From contig BNHL01000001.1 of NCBI GenBank assembly GCA_015472025.1, positions 2,391,501 through 2,455,500 of the forward strand: a DNA stretch of 64,000 nucleotides, read 5' to 3'. Shown piece after piece: positions 21,201 to 30,783 of the stretch; the first letter of the stretch is position 1; every line of letters starts with the position of its first letter. The stretch comes from Cytophagales bacterium WSM2-2 (GTDB lineage Bacteria > Bacteroidota > Bacteroidia > Cytophagales > Cyclobacteriaceae). The position numbers were made by a program, and so were the translations under genes. The notes below the pieces were generated by a model. The model had not been told where the DNA came from. It saw only the letters and a list, made by a program, of their open reading frames with translations, and made no database searches.

Positions 21201-22442
21201 TTGGTCGCCCGCGTCCGCTATCCCGACTTTTTAAAGGAGGTGCTCCTGTTGTCTGTCTCCTGTTTTGGTGGACCGCAAGCACACATTACTCACTTTATAA
21301 AAAGACTTGTTGAGCGGAAGAAGTACCTCACCGAAGCTGAGCTTATCGAACTCAATGCTTTGGGGCAGGTGCTTCCCGGCCCCACTTCAACACAAACACT
21401 CACGGCCATTGCTTATAAACTCGGGGGACCTAACCTGGCGTATCTCACTCTTTTCATCTGGATGCTTCCGTCTGTTGCGATCATGACAGTGGCTGCAGTT
21501 CTGATGGCAAATTTTGAGATGCATCAAACATCGCTCGCGTTCACACGGTTCATTCAGCCTATGGCCGTGGGTTTTGTAGCCTATGGCGCTTACTCCATCG
21601 GAATGAAAACCATCAAACGACCGCGCGGAGTGCTGTTGATGATTCTGGCTGCTATCATTTCCTATTTCGTTCGCAGTCCTTTTGTATTTCCATTGATTTT
21701 ACTCGCAGCCGGATGCGTCACCGCATTCAACTATAAATTTTATCCGCGTCAGCCGAAAAAGAAACTTGACGTTGCCTGGCCTAATTTTATCCTTTGGATC
21801 GGGGTCTTGATTTTTGCTGCAGTGCTGGGAAGTTTCACAAAAGCCAATCCCGAACTTTTGCCGATTCGTTTATTTGAAAATTTCTATCGTAACGGAAGCC
21901 TTGTTTTTGGTGGAGGGCAGGTGCTTACTCCGCTGCTTCATACGGAGTTTGTACAGTTCGCAAAACCTTCTTTCGAAGGTATCAGACAACCTTATCTAAA
22001 CAATGATGAATTCCTCTCTGGGTACGCAATTGTACAGTCATTACCAGGGCCGGTATTTTCTTTTTGTTCGTATGTAGGTGCGCTGGCGATGCACAGCAGG
22101 GGGTATGGTATTTCGGGGCAAATCTTGGGAGCTATTATTTCTGCAATAGGAATTTTTCTTCCGGGCACTTTTCTGATCTTCTTCATGATCCGTGTCTGGG
22201 ATGGCCTTAAATCTTTCCGGGCGATACGCGCTTCACTCGAAGGTATTCTTGCAGCGAACACAGGACTTGTCGCAGCGGCCGCGTTGATTTTGTTTCTTCC
22301 TCTGATTTCAGAAGATCATTCGTTGAAAAATATCTTGCTAAATCTGTTGTTTACATTCGGAACGTTTGCCACAATCGCATTTACGCGATTCCCGTCATGG
22401 GCGATTATTATCGCCGGGTTGATCCTGGGAGTTTTGATTTGA
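21201..22442 (+). CDS. chrA: Chromate transporter ChrA, two-domain form
   Basis: A 413-residue inner-membrane protein with about ten hydrophobic segments and two homologous CHR halves. The first has SCFGGPQAHITHF and GQVLPGPTSTQT; the second FGGGQVLTPLLHTEF and QSLPGPVFSF. The family exports chromate. In frame, an upstream stop at 21186 leaves TTG at 21201 as the first usable start, so the gene begins with a non-ATG codon 4 bp after the oxygenase stop. The link to the oxygenase is positional only. Confidence 0.92.
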   Translation: MVARVRYPDFLKEVLLLSVSCFGGPQAHITHFIKRLVERKKYLTEAELIELNALGQVLPGPTSTQTLTAIAYKLGGPNLAYLTLFIWMLPSVAIMTVAAVLMANFEMHQTSLAFTRFIQPMAVGFVAYGAYSIGMKTIKRPRGVLLMILAAIISYFVRSPFVFPLILLAAGCVTAFNYKFYPRQPKKKLDVAWPNFILWIGVLIFAAVLGSFTKANPELLPIRLFENFYRNGSLVFGGGQVLTPLLHTEFVQFAKPSFEGIRQPYLNNDEFLSGYAIVQSLPGPVFSFCSYVGALAMHSRGYGISGQILGAIISAIGIFLPGTFLIFFMIRVWDGLKSFRAIRASLEGILAANTGLVAAAALILFLPLISEDHSLKNILLNLLFTFGTFATIAFTRFPSWAIIIAGLILGVLI

Positions 22443-22456
22443 AAGAAGTAGAGGAA

Positions 22457-23296
22457 CTACTTCAGCATTTTCAACAATGTCGTCAACCGTTCTCTGAGAT
22501 TTCTGCGGTCAACGATAAAGTCGAGGAAGCCGTGATCTAATACAAACTCGGCACTTTGGAATCCTTTGGGTAGATCTTTTCCGATGGTTTCACGAATGAC
22601 ACGCGGTCCAGCAAAGCCAATCAACGCTCCCGGTTCAGAAATATTGAAGTCACCCAACATTGCATACGAAGCAGTTACACCACCCGTGGTAGGGTCGGTG
22701 AGCAATGAGATGTAAGGAATTTTGGCCTGGTCAAGTAACGAGAGTTTGGCAGAAGTTTTCGCCATCTGCATGAGCGAGAGTCCGGCCTCCATCATACGTG
22801 CACCACCTGAACGGGAGATCATCAGGAACGGAGTTTTTGTTTTCAAGGAGTGGTCGATGGCACGTGCAATTTTTTCTCCGACTACAGATCCCATGGAACC
22901 GCCAATGAAACTGAAGTCCATACAGGCGATCACGATATCAATCCCGTTCATTTTTCCGTAGGCTGTGCGCACAGCATCTTTCAACTGTACCTTCGCCTGT
23001 GATTCTTTGATTCGCTTGGGATACGGCTTGGTGTCAGAAAACTTGAGCGGGTCAGCTGACTCCATGTTGACATCCAATTCGGTAAACTCGTTATTATCAA
23101 AAAGAATTTCGAAATATTCTTTCGATCCGATTTTTACGTGATGGTCTTCTTCCGGTACAACGTAGGCGTTGTTTTTCAACTCGCGCGTATGTATGATTTT
23201 TCCCGCCGGAGACTTGAACCACAAACCATCCGGAACTTCTCTTTTCGACTCAGTGGGAGTTAAGATTCCTTTATCTGTACGTTTGAACCAAGGCAT
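22457..23296 (-). CDS. accD: Acetyl-CoA carboxylase carboxyltransferase subunit beta, zinc-ribbon cysteines absent
   Basis: Transfers carboxyl from biotin to acetyl-CoA in fatty acid synthesis, with AccA as partner (not in the window). The 279 residues match the beta subunit through [27 protein letters not shown] and [13 protein letters not shown]. The four zinc-binding Cys of the N-terminal ribbon are replaced: Ser29 and Gly32 stand at the first pair, Val47 and Glu50 at the second. From memory this is shared by other Bacteroidota AccD proteins, so it is a lineage trait rather than damage. Confidence 0.95.
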   Translation of the reverse strand: MPWFKRTDKGILTPTESKREVPDGLWFKSPAGKIIHTRELKNNAYVVPEEDHHVKIGSKEYFEILFDNNEFTELDVNMESADPLKFSDTKPYPKRIKESQAKVQLKDAVRTAYGKMNGIDIVIACMDFSFIGGSMGSVVGEKIARAIDHSLKTKTPFLMISRSGGARMMEAGLSLMQMAKTSAKLSLLDQAKIPYISLLTDPTTGGVTASYAMLGDFNISEPGALIGFAGPRVIRETIGKDLPKGFQSAEFVLDHGFLDFIVDRRNLRERLTTLLKMLK

Positions 23297-23351
23297 ACTT
23301 TCTACAATTAATCAGTTACTTCTTCACTAAAATTGAGGAGCATACTAGAAT

Positions 23352-23385
23352 ACTGGTTCCTGGATACCGACATCCAGGAACCAGT
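23352..23385. terminator. Perfect 14-bp-arm hairpin between fbaB and accD
   Basis: ACTGGTTCCTGGAT (23352-23365) and ATCCAGGAACCAGT (23372-23385) form a long perfect stem with a 6-nt loop, just downstream of the aldolase stop on the minus strand. No U run follows, so it may be a 3'-end stabiliser or a non-canonical terminator. Confidence 0.6.
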
Positions 23386-23391
23386 GTCTGT

Positions 23392-24465
23392 TTATGCTAT
23401 GTCAATACTCTTCTCCAAATAAACATCCTGAATCGCATTGAGAATTTCAACGCCTTCTTTCATTGGGCGCTGGAATGCTTTGCGACCGGAGATCAAGCCC
23501 ATGCCACCAGCGCGTTTGTTGATTACGGCCGTACGAACTGCATCTGCCATATCACTCGCACCTTTTGAATCACCGCCTGAGTTGATAAGACCTGCACGGC
23601 CCATGTAGCAGTTAGCTACCTGGTAACGGCACAAATCAATCGGATGCTCGGAAGTCAATTCGGTATAGATTTTTTCATCCAGTTTTCCATAGCTGCTTCC
23701 ACCGGTGTTCAGTGCTTTGTAGCCACCGTTGTTCTCTGCCAGTTTTTGCTTGATAATGTCAGCCTGAATAGTCACACCCAAGTGGTTCGCTTGCCCTGTA
23801 AGGTCGGCAGATACGTGATAATCTTTTCCATCTTTCTTGAATGCATTATTGCGGGTGTAGCACCACAAGATCGTACTCATACCAAGCGCATGAGCTTCTT
23901 CAAATGCTTTTGCAACTTCTTGTATCTGACGGGTCGACTGGTCGGATCCGAAATAAATGGTTGCTCCCACAGCAACAGCTCCCAGATTCCAGGCATCGCG
24001 AACAGAACCAAACATGATCTGATCTGCTTTGTTCGGATAGGTAAGCAATTCGTTGTGATTGATTTTTACAATGAAAGGAATTTTGTGAGCATAGCTTCTT
24101 GACATCATAGCCAAACCACCATAGGTAGTAGCCACGGCATTACATCCGCCTTCAATAGCGAGCTTTAAAATATTTTCAGGGTCGAAGTAGATCGGGTTTT
24201 TGGCAAAAGATGCACCTGCACTGTGCTCAATTCCCTGGTCGATCGGGAGGATTGAAACGTAACCTGTTCCGCCCAGTCTTCCAGTATTGAATAAAGTCTG
24301 GAGACTGCGGAGCGTTTGAGGATTTCTGTTGGACTGGGAAAAAATCCGGTCAACGAAATCAGCTCCGGGTAAGTGCAGCTGTGATTTTGAGATGGTTTTG
24401 CTTTGGTGAGTTAAAAGAGACTCAGCGTCTTTGCCGAGAAGTTCTGTGATCTTGCTTTTAGACAT
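23392..24465 (-). CDS. fbaB: Class I fructose-bisphosphate aldolase (FbaB/DhnA type)
   Basis: Cleaves fructose 1,6-bisphosphate to triose phosphates through a lysine Schiff base. With the ATG at 24465 ([10 protein letters not shown]) it has 357 residues. Signatures: [37 protein letters not shown] with the likely Schiff-base region, [10 protein letters not shown], and NSGGDS near the C-terminus. An upstream Met at 24489 would add eight non-conserved residues. It is preceded by a terminator-bounded rplS gene and followed by a large hairpin, so it appears to be its own unit. Confidence 0.92.
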   Translation of the reverse strand: MSKSKITELLGKDAESLLTHQSKTISKSQLHLPGADFVDRIFSQSNRNPQTLRSLQTLFNTGRLGGTGYVSILPIDQGIEHSAGASFAKNPIYFDPENILKLAIEGGCNAVATTYGGLAMMSRSYAHKIPFIVKINHNELLTYPNKADQIMFGSVRDAWNLGAVAVGATIYFGSDQSTRQIQEVAKAFEEAHALGMSTILWCYTRNNAFKKDGKDYHVSADLTGQANHLGVTIQADIIKQKLAENNGGYKALNTGGSSYGKLDEKIYTELTSEHPIDLCRYQVANCYMGRAGLINSGGDSKGASDMADAVRTAVINKRAGGMGLISGRKAFQRPMKEGVEILNAIQDVYLEKSIDIA

Positions 24466-24543
24466 ATTTTTTAAGAAGAAAGGTGACAAATATACGGTTT
24501 AGGCTGTTTTTGGTCAAAGGGAATCCGACTGCCCGGCGGATAA

Positions 24544-24574
24544 GCAAAAAACCCATTTCAATTCGAAATGGGTT
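24544..24574 (-). terminator. Rho-independent terminator after rplS
   Basis: AACCCATTTC (24550-24559) pairs with GAAATGGGTT (24565-24574), followed on the minus strand by a U run (complement of 24546-24550). It lies 23 bp after the rplS stop. Confidence 0.85.
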
Positions 24575-24596
24575 CCTGATAATTCTTCTGAGATGA

Positions 24597-24968
24597 TTAA
24601 GCGGGTTGAGCAACAGCCAATTTTTCCTTGATCCGTGCGCTCTTGCCTTGACGGCCTCTTAAATAATACAGTTTCGCTCTGCGAACTTTACCTGCTTTTA
24701 CAAATTCGATTTTATCGATACTAGGGCTTAACATCGGGAAAATTCTTTCCACGCCTATGCCATTCGATACTTTACGTACAGAGAAGCTCTCACCATTGGT
24801 TCCTTTTCCACGGTGATAGATCACCGTGCCCTGGAATTGCTGGATACGCTCCTTATTACCTTCGCTGATTTTTACGTGCACGTTGATGGTGTCACCAGCC
24901 TTAAAATTGGGGATTGAAGCCCTTTTTGTGCTCAATTCCTGTTCTACAATCTTCATTAAATCGGCCAT
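24597..24968 (-). CDS. rplS: 50S ribosomal protein L19
   Basis: Large-subunit protein at the 30S-50S interface. The 123 residues contain the family signatures [30 protein letters not shown] and the basic [21 protein letters not shown]-terminal segment. It follows trmD by about 100 bp on the same strand, the usual neighbour, although rpsP and rimM are not adjacent here. Confidence 0.97.
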   Translation of the reverse strand: MADLMKIVEQELSTKRASIPNFKAGDTINVHVKISEGNKERIQQFQGTVIYHRGKGTNGESFSVRKVSNGIGVERIFPMLSPSIDKIEFVKAGKVRRAKLYYLRGRQGKSARIKEKLAVAQPA

Positions 24969-25066
24969 AAAACCCTCTTTTTAAAATGGACTGCAAATTT
25001 ATAAGAAGAATGTTAGAATTCTAAGCCCAGCCGGGAATTATTATTTGGCCCTAATGGCCTGAAAAC

Positions 25067-25744
25067 CTACTCATTGGTCAGCCCGGGCCTTCTTTTCCGG
25101 GTTCTTTCTAGCGATTGATCATGGCGCCAATCCTGGATTTTGGCCTCATGACCGGAAAGAAGTACATCGGGGACTTTCCACCCATTATAGTCGGCTGGCC
25201 GCGTATAAACCGGTGGGGCAACGAGGCCATCCTGAAAAGAATCGGTAAGTGCAGAAGTTTCATCTGACAAAACTCCCGGGAGAAGCCGAATAACGGCATC
25301 ACTGACCACTGCCGCTGCCAGTTCTCCGCCGGAAAGCACGTAGTCACCGATGCTGATTTCCCGCGTGATCAAATGCTCGCGAACCCGTTCATCCACTCCC
25401 TTGTAATGGCCGCAAAGAAGAACTAAGTTTTCTTTCAGGCTGAGCTGGTTGGCAATCGATTGTGTGAGCAACTCGCCATCAGGACTCATGTAAATAATTT
25501 CATCGTAAGTGCGCTGCTCTTTGAGGGAAGAAATGCAGCGGTCTATTGGTTCAATCATCATGACCATTCCAGCTCCGCCCCCAAAGGCATAGTCATCGGT
25601 AGTGCGATGCTTATTGGTGGAGAAAGGACGAAGATCGTGCACCATCACTTGCACCAATCCTTTGTCCTGAGCTCTTTTCAGAATGGAATCTGAAAAGGGA
25701 CCTTCGAGAAGCTTAGGAAGACACGTAATGATGTCGATGCGCAT
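25067..25744 (-). CDS. trmD: tRNA (guanine-N1)-methyltransferase TrmD
   Basis: Methylates G37 of tRNAs using SAM, preventing frameshifting. The 225 residues show the SPOUT trefoil-knot signatures: [37 protein letters not shown] and [16 protein letters not shown]. Catalytic Asp in the DSFQDG region is present. The gene precedes rplS on the minus strand. Confidence 0.96.
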   Translation of the reverse strand: MRIDIITCLPKLLEGPFSDSILKRAQDKGLVQVMVHDLRPFSTNKHRTTDDYAFGGGAGMVMMIEPIDRCISSLKEQRTYDEIIYMSPDGELLTQSIANQLSLKENLVLLCGHYKGVDERVREHLITREISIGDYVLSGGELAAAVVSDAVIRLLPGVLSDETSALTDSFQDGLVAPPVYTRPADYNGWKVPDVLLSGHEAKIQDWRHDQSLERTRKRRPGLTNE

Positions 25745-25847
25745 GGCGCAAAGGTAGGGTTAAAAGTAAGAGGTACGAAATGCGAAGTACGAAAGGTGCT
25801 CTGACCTGACGTACTTCTAACTTCGTACCTCGCAGTAAAAAAGTGTC

Positions 25848-27359
25848 TTATTTTTTGTCTACAGCAATCCGGTTCTCGCGATTGGCCAATTCCCAAGCGG
25901 TGTAAAACACAGCTTTATCGCGCTTCACCATGATATCAAAATCGATTTTACTTACTTCATCACTTGGCCTGTGATAATCTTCGTGAATACCATCAAAGTA
26001 GAAAATGATCGGCACATTGTTCTTGGCGAAATTCCAGTGGTCGGAGCGGTAGTACAAACGATCAGGATGCTTCTCGTCATTGTAGGTGTAGTCGAAATCC
26101 AACTGCGTGTAAGTTTTGTTGTTGCGCTCATTGATTTCATTCAGCTCACTCGAAAGTTTATCGGCACCGATCACGTACACGTAGTCTGGCTTGTCTTTGT
26201 GTTGAGGGTCTTTGCGGCCTACCATGTCAATATTCAGGTCAGCAACCGTATTAGCCAGTGGATAAACAGGGTGCTCTACATAGTATTGTGAACCAAACAA
26301 ACCTTCTTCCTCCCCGGTAACGGTCATGAAGAGAATGCTTCTTCGTGGGCCGCGGCCATCTTTCTTTGCCTGCATGAAAGCTTTTGCCAATTGAAGCACA
26401 CTAACAGTACCCGACCCATCATCGTCAGCTCCGTTATTAATTACATCGCCCTCGCCACGACCGATACCGATATGATCGAAGTGAGCAGAGACCACAATTA
26501 CTTCGTCCTTTTTGTCGGTTCCCTCGAGGAAGCCAAGCATATTCTCGGACTTAACAATTTTGTTTTCGATAGCTACAGAGTAGACAATACGACTCGGTTT
26601 GATTTTGCTCAATGGTTTTTTGGCTGCATCATCGGCTGTTGCTTTTGCGATTTTTTCGAAAGGCATATTAAAAATCTTTGACGCTGCAGATGCCTCCATA
26701 TAAAATGTGCCTTTATTGGGATTGTTTGCATCGGGCTTATTGAGAGAGAGTCCGCCTCCGGCACTAAAGCCTTTCATCCGGTCGGCAAACGCTTTGAAGT
26801 CCTCCGGTTTTCCTCCTGAAACTACGAATACGATTCTAGCCCCTTTATCACGAGCCATTTTTGTTGCGTCCCTTAATTTCATCATGGCTGCTCTGTCAAG
26901 GGCATCGGCCAAAATGACTGCGGCTTTGTCTTTCACATCGATATAGGCATAATCTGCTTCCGTGCCCTTTCCGGCATAAACGGCCTCAAGGGAGATTTCT
27001 CCACCGCTATCGCTTTGACCTGCGTATACGATGTCACTGTAATTTTCGAAACGGGTAGGACCGAATTTTACGTAAGCGCTTGCTAATCGGGGTGAGTACA
27101 AATCGATGGACATGTAGTGCGATCCGTTGACGGGTGCAGCCAGCCCAAGGTTCTCGAAATAACTCGCGATAAATGCTGCCGCCATCTTCTCTCCGCGAGA
27201 ACCGGTGTAGCGGCCTTCAAGTGCATCGGAAGCGATAATGGAAAGGTTTTCTTTTAAGTCAGCAGAAGTGATGAGATCGGCATACTTCGTTGCTACGGGA
27301 TCCTGGGCATGTACCACTTGTGACAGCAGCAGAGCCAGTCCGAAAATGCTTTTTTTCAT
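25848..27359 (-). CDS. Exported M28-family aminopeptidase
   Basis: A 503-residue zinc peptidase with an N-terminal signal peptide (KKSIFGLALLLSQVVHAQ). A PA-domain-like insert precedes the catalytic core. Zinc-ligand motifs are visible: VVSAHFDHIGIG, NGADDDGSG, VTGEEEGLFGSQ, NIDMVGR, and the late YRSDHWNF. This pattern fits di-zinc M28 enzymes that trim peptides in the periplasm or outside. A second M28-type gene begins at the right end of the window. Confidence 0.92.
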   Translation of the reverse strand: MKKSIFGLALLLSQVVHAQDPVATKYADLITSADLKENLSIIASDALEGRYTGSRGEKMAAAFIASYFENLGLAAPVNGSHYMSIDLYSPRLASAYVKFGPTRFENYSDIVYAGQSDSGGEISLEAVYAGKGTEADYAYIDVKDKAAVILADALDRAAMMKLRDATKMARDKGARIVFVVSGGKPEDFKAFADRMKGFSAGGGLSLNKPDANNPNKGTFYMEASAASKIFNMPFEKIAKATADDAAKKPLSKIKPSRIVYSVAIENKIVKSENMLGFLEGTDKKDEVIVVSAHFDHIGIGRGEGDVINNGADDDGSGTVSVLQLAKAFMQAKKDGRGPRRSILFMTVTGEEEGLFGSQYYVEHPVYPLANTVADLNIDMVGRKDPQHKDKPDYVYVIGADKLSSELNEINERNNKTYTQLDFDYTYNDEKHPDRLYYRSDHWNFAKNNVPIIFYFDGIHEDYHRPSDEVSKIDFDIMVKRDKAVFYTAWELANRENRIAVDKK

Positions 27360-27490
27360 TGAGGTTTAAGTTTTAGTTAAGGAATGTGCACGGTAATACC
27401 GCGAATTTTCAAAGATAATTAATTCGCGAAATGCAATGTTATGAGTTATTCGTTAGTGGTTAATAACAACGGCATACGGTAGAAAGACCA

Positions 27491-28519
27491 TTAGACTTGC
27501 GGGTGCATGCAAATCAGGCTTAGGAGCTGTAACTGATTTGCGGCCCGTACCCGATTTTGGTCAGGATAACTAATGTGATAATAGGTATTGCCTCTGAGGA
27601 AATCTGCAAGAAAACGTAGCGCCATGATGTACGTCATCATTTTACCTGCAAAGGGGATGGATTTTTTTTCATCTGAAATTAAGACTTCATCCATCTGCGA
27701 TAGATAGCCCTTCATAAGAGCGTTATAGATATTTTTTCTGAAAGTGATTTTCGAAAGATCTTTTTCCTCTTCACTTACCGGGCTCACAAATGTGCGAACC
27801 ATATCGCCCAGGTCGTAAATGAAGTAGCCAGGCATGAGTGTATCCAGGTCGATAGCGCAAACTGCTTTTCGTGAATGGACGTCAAATAAAATATTGTTGA
27901 CTTTGGTGTCATTGTGCATCACGCGCAGTTTCATTGAACCACTTGTGATGAGGGTTCCGTATTCTTTTACGAGGTAGTCAAAAGATTTTGCCTGCTCAAT
28001 TTCTTTTTCGCATGAGCGAATCACATCTGCGCTTGCATTTTGCAATGCTTCGGTGAATTGCCCGAACCTCCATGTCAGATCGTGAAAACGGTCTAATGTA
28101 GGTTTGAAGAGATTAAGGTCAATGCCATTTAGATTTTTAGTCAATGACCCAAAGCCTCTGGCGGCTTCGAAGGCATCGGCTTCCAAATCAACGGCATCAA
28201 TTGTAAACGTATTCTCAATCAGGGGAAATAACCGCCATGGAAAACCTTCTTCATCAAAATGCAGATCATTTCCATTTTTGTCTGGAAGTGGTTGAGGAAA
28301 CAAATAACCCGGATGCTGCTGTTTCAGGAATTGAAATGCAGCGCGGTTGTTTGCAGCAATGACTTCAGGTTTAGTAAATATGTTTTTGTTTACCCTTTGA
28401 AGGACATAATTTTTTTCTCCGAATACTTTAAAAGTCCTGTGGATGTAGCCTGATCCGAGGGGTTCTGCGTCTCCTGAAATTCCGAATGCTTTTAAGACAC
28501 TGTCAATGTCCTCAGTCAT
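27491..28519 (-). CDS. Sugar 1-kinase of the aminoglycoside phosphotransferase fold (NahK-like)
   Basis: A 342-residue kinase. The N-lobe has the GSGYIHRTF glycine loop and YVLQRVN with the ATP-binding region; the catalytic loop is VMHNDTKVNN around residue 205, with the metal Asp in AIDLDTLMPG and DLGDMVRT. The pattern matches N-acetylhexosamine 1-kinases and related sugar kinases. Its ATG shares one base with the stop of the upstream nucleotidyltransferase (TAATG), so the two form a coupled pair making a sugar 1-phosphate and then its NDP-sugar (inference). Confidence 0.85.
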   Translation of the reverse strand: MTEDIDSVLKAFGISGDAEPLGSGYIHRTFKVFGEKNYVLQRVNKNIFTKPEVIAANNRAAFQFLKQQHPGYLFPQPLPDKNGNDLHFDEEGFPWRLFPLIENTFTIDAVDLEADAFEAARGFGSLTKNLNGIDLNLFKPTLDRFHDLTWRFGQFTEALQNASADVIRSCEKEIEQAKSFDYLVKEYGTLITSGSMKLRVMHNDTKVNNILFDVHSRKAVCAIDLDTLMPGYFIYDLGDMVRTFVSPVSEEEKDLSKITFRKNIYNALMKGYLSQMDEVLISDEKKSIPFAGKMMTYIMALRFLADFLRGNTYYHISYPDQNRVRAANQLQLLSLICMHPQV

Positions 28520-29424
28520 TACCAGAGCTTATTGGGATAAGCCCCATCAGCGACAAGCTGTTTTATCTTTTGTGAAACAAATTCCTTGTCTTCTTTATAA
28601 GTTACGCCAAACCAGGTTTTACCTCCTGAAATTACTTTCACTTTCCCCTTGTTTAATTTGATCATATCATTGACCACTAATGGTATGAAAAATTCGGCTT
28701 TGATATTTTGATGATTGTTTTTCAGGAAGTCCTTAAACATTTCATCAGTCAATTTCATAATGGAAGGATGAAATCCCCAAAAGTTCATTGAGGTAGGCGT
28801 CTCCGGACTTAGCTCAAGGTCACCGTCTTTTTCTTTCGAAATAATTTTGCCACCCTCTTTTACGATTGTAGTCCGTTCCACCACGCTGTTCAAATACCCA
28901 TTAGCATCACGCTCTCCACATCCGCGGGAAACACTGCCGTGGTCCGACAACACGTTTTTCAATGTATAACCAACCATGGTATGTGCACCGGAAGAGTCGT
29001 TCTTGAAAAAATCAGCTGTGGCGGCAAATGCGTCCAATCCGTAAAAGTCATCGGCATTAATTACAGCAAAGGGCTCGTTGATCACGTCTTTAGCGCAGAG
29101 CATGGCGTGACTGGTTCCCCACGGTTTTACCCGGCCGCTGGTTAAATATTCTTTCGGTACGAACGTGTCTAGGGATTGGATCACAAACTCTACATCCACC
29201 TTACCCCGGAGTTTGGGCAAGAACATTTCTTCCACGGTACTGCGAATCTCGTCTCGTACAATAAATACAATCTTGGTGAATCCTGCACGGATTGCATCGA
29301 ATAATGAGTAGTCCATGATTGTTTCGCCTGAGGGGCCAAAGCCGTCAATTTGTTTGATGCCTCCATAGCGGCTACCAATGCCTGCAGCGAGTATCAATAA
29401 GGTCAGTCGTGGATGTGAAGCCAT
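28519..29424 (-). CDS. Sugar nucleotidyltransferase
   Basis: A 301-residue NTP-transferase with the signature LLILAAGIGSRYGGIKQ near the N-terminus and GETIMDYSLFDA. NADDFYG provides the metal-binding Asp, and TPTSMNFWGF is typical of glucose- or hexosamine-1-phosphate uridylyltransferase-like enzymes in Bacteroidota. Coupled to the downstream sugar 1-kinase and divergent from the sugar transporter at 29506, with an 81-bp shared promoter region. Exact sugar unknown. Confidence 0.88.
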   Translation of the reverse strand: MASHPRLTLLILAAGIGSRYGGIKQIDGFGPSGETIMDYSLFDAIRAGFTKIVFIVRDEIRSTVEEMFLPKLRGKVDVEFVIQSLDTFVPKEYLTSGRVKPWGTSHAMLCAKDVINEPFAVINADDFYGLDAFAATADFFKNDSSGAHTMVGYTLKNVLSDHGSVSRGCGERDANGYLNSVVERTTIVKEGGKIISKEKDGDLELSPETPTSMNFWGFHPSIMKLTDEMFKDFLKNNHQNIKAEFFIPLVVNDMIKLNKGKVKVISGGKTWFGVTYKEDKEFVSQKIKQLVADGAYPNKLW

Positions 29425-29505
29425 TGAAGTTTGGTTTTTTTATTTTAAATCGAATGGAAATTGATCGAATCGCAAAATTAGAACTTTATACTCATCCAAA
29501 AGTTA

Positions 29506-30783
29506 ATGAAAATGACTTCTTCAAAAAACTACATAACATCCATAGTCATCATCGGTATTTTGTTTTTCATCTTCGGGTTTGTCACTTGGTTGAACGGGAC
29601 GCTTATTCCGTTCCTGAAATTAGCCTGCGATCTGCAATCGGATGCCCAAGCCCTTCTGGTAACTTCCGCTTTTTATATGGCCTATTTCTTTCTGGCCATT
29701 CCATCCTCGTTCATCCTTAACGCCACAGGTTATAAGAAGGGAATGGCACTTGGTCTTTTTGTGATGGCTATTGGTGCGTTGATTTTTTTACCGGCGGCAA
29801 GCAACCGAGATTTTGCCTTATTTCTTACCGGGCTGTTTGTGCAGGGTATGGGCTTGTCACTTCTACAAACGGCTTCCAATCCTTATATCTCGGTGATTGG
29901 TCCGATTGAGTCGGCTGCGCAACGAATTAGTATTATGGGTATTTGTAACAAAGTAGCAGGTGCGCTGAGTCCGGTTATTCTTGGGGCCATCGTCTTGAAG
30001 GGAGCAAGTGAAATTGAGACAAAAGTAGGTGCGGCCACTGACCCTGCTGTTCGCAATCAATTATTGCAAGAACTCTCGGATCGTGTAACAACACCTTATA
30101 TTACCATGGCAATTGTTCTGACAGCATTAGCTTTAATGATCTGGTTTTCTTCTCTTCCCGAAATTGAAACGAATGGAGGCTCATCTTCCGAAAAATCAGC
30201 AGGTAATACAAAAACTTCCGTTTTTCAATATCCTCATTTGTTACTGGGAATGCTGTGTATTTTTCTTTATGTAGGTGTGGAGGTGATGGCAGGTGATGTG
30301 ATAGGTTCGTATGGGCGCTCCATGGGTATGAGCCTTGATGAGACAAAGGTGTTTACTTCGTATACATTGATATCGATGGTCGTAGGTTATGTTATTGGAG
30401 TTATTGCTATCCCTAAATTTATAAAGCAAGAAATGGCACTCAGAATTTGTGCCATTGCGGGAGTGGTCTTTGCTCTCCTCGCTTTTTTAACAACGGGTTA
30501 TACTTCTATTTTTTTTATAGCGATTATGGGCTTGGCCAATTCACTCATGTGGCCTGCAATCTTTCCTATGGCCATTGATGGCCTTGGAAAATTTACGAAG
30601 ATGGGATCAGCGCTGCTGATTATGGGTATTGCTGGTGGAGCTGTTGTTCCACCGATCTATGGTCTACTCGTAAAAGAAATTTCTCCGCAAACTGCTTTCT
30701 TTCTGTGTACAGCAGTTTGTTATCTCTATATCTTATTCTACGCAGTAAAAGGACACAAAACAGGTAAAGTCATTGCCCCATGA
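29506..30783 (+). CDS. MFS sugar transporter (FucP/GluP-like)
   Basis: A 425-residue inner-membrane proton symporter with about 12 hydrophobic segments. The opening IVIIGILFFIFGFVTWLNGTL and QTASNPYISVIGP are characteristic of the fucose/glucose/galactose permease branch of the MFS. Its last 4 bp overlap the next gene (ATGA), indicating coupling to the SMP-30-like protein. With the kinase/nucleotidyltransferase pair divergent to it, the group suggests uptake and activation of a hexose or amino sugar. Confidence 0.9.
   Translation: MKMTSSKNYITSIVIIGILFFIFGFVTWLNGTLIPFLKLACDLQSDAQALLVTSAFYMAYFFLAIPSSFILNATGYKKGMALGLFVMAIGALIFLPAASNRDFALFLTGLFVQGMGLSLLQTASNPYISVIGPIESAAQRISIMGICNKVAGALSPVILGAIVLKGASEIETKVGAATDPAVRNQLLQELSDRVTTPYITMAIVLTALALMIWFSSLPEIETNGGSSSEKSAGNTKTSVFQYPHLLLGMLCIFLYVGVEVMAGDVIGSYGRSMGMSLDETKVFTSYTLISMVVGYVIGVIAIPKFIKQEMALRICAIAGVVFALLAFLTTGYTSIFFIAIMGLANSLMWPAIFPMAIDGLGKFTKMGSALLIMGIAGGAVVPPIYGLLVKEISPQTAFFLCTAVCYLYILFYAVKGHKTGKVIAP

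Noticed and set aside
20225..22442. Oxygenase and chromate transporter as a chromate-resistance operon
   Set aside because: Adjacency alone; the 2OG oxygenase has no known role in chromate resistance and no chrB-type regulator is seen.
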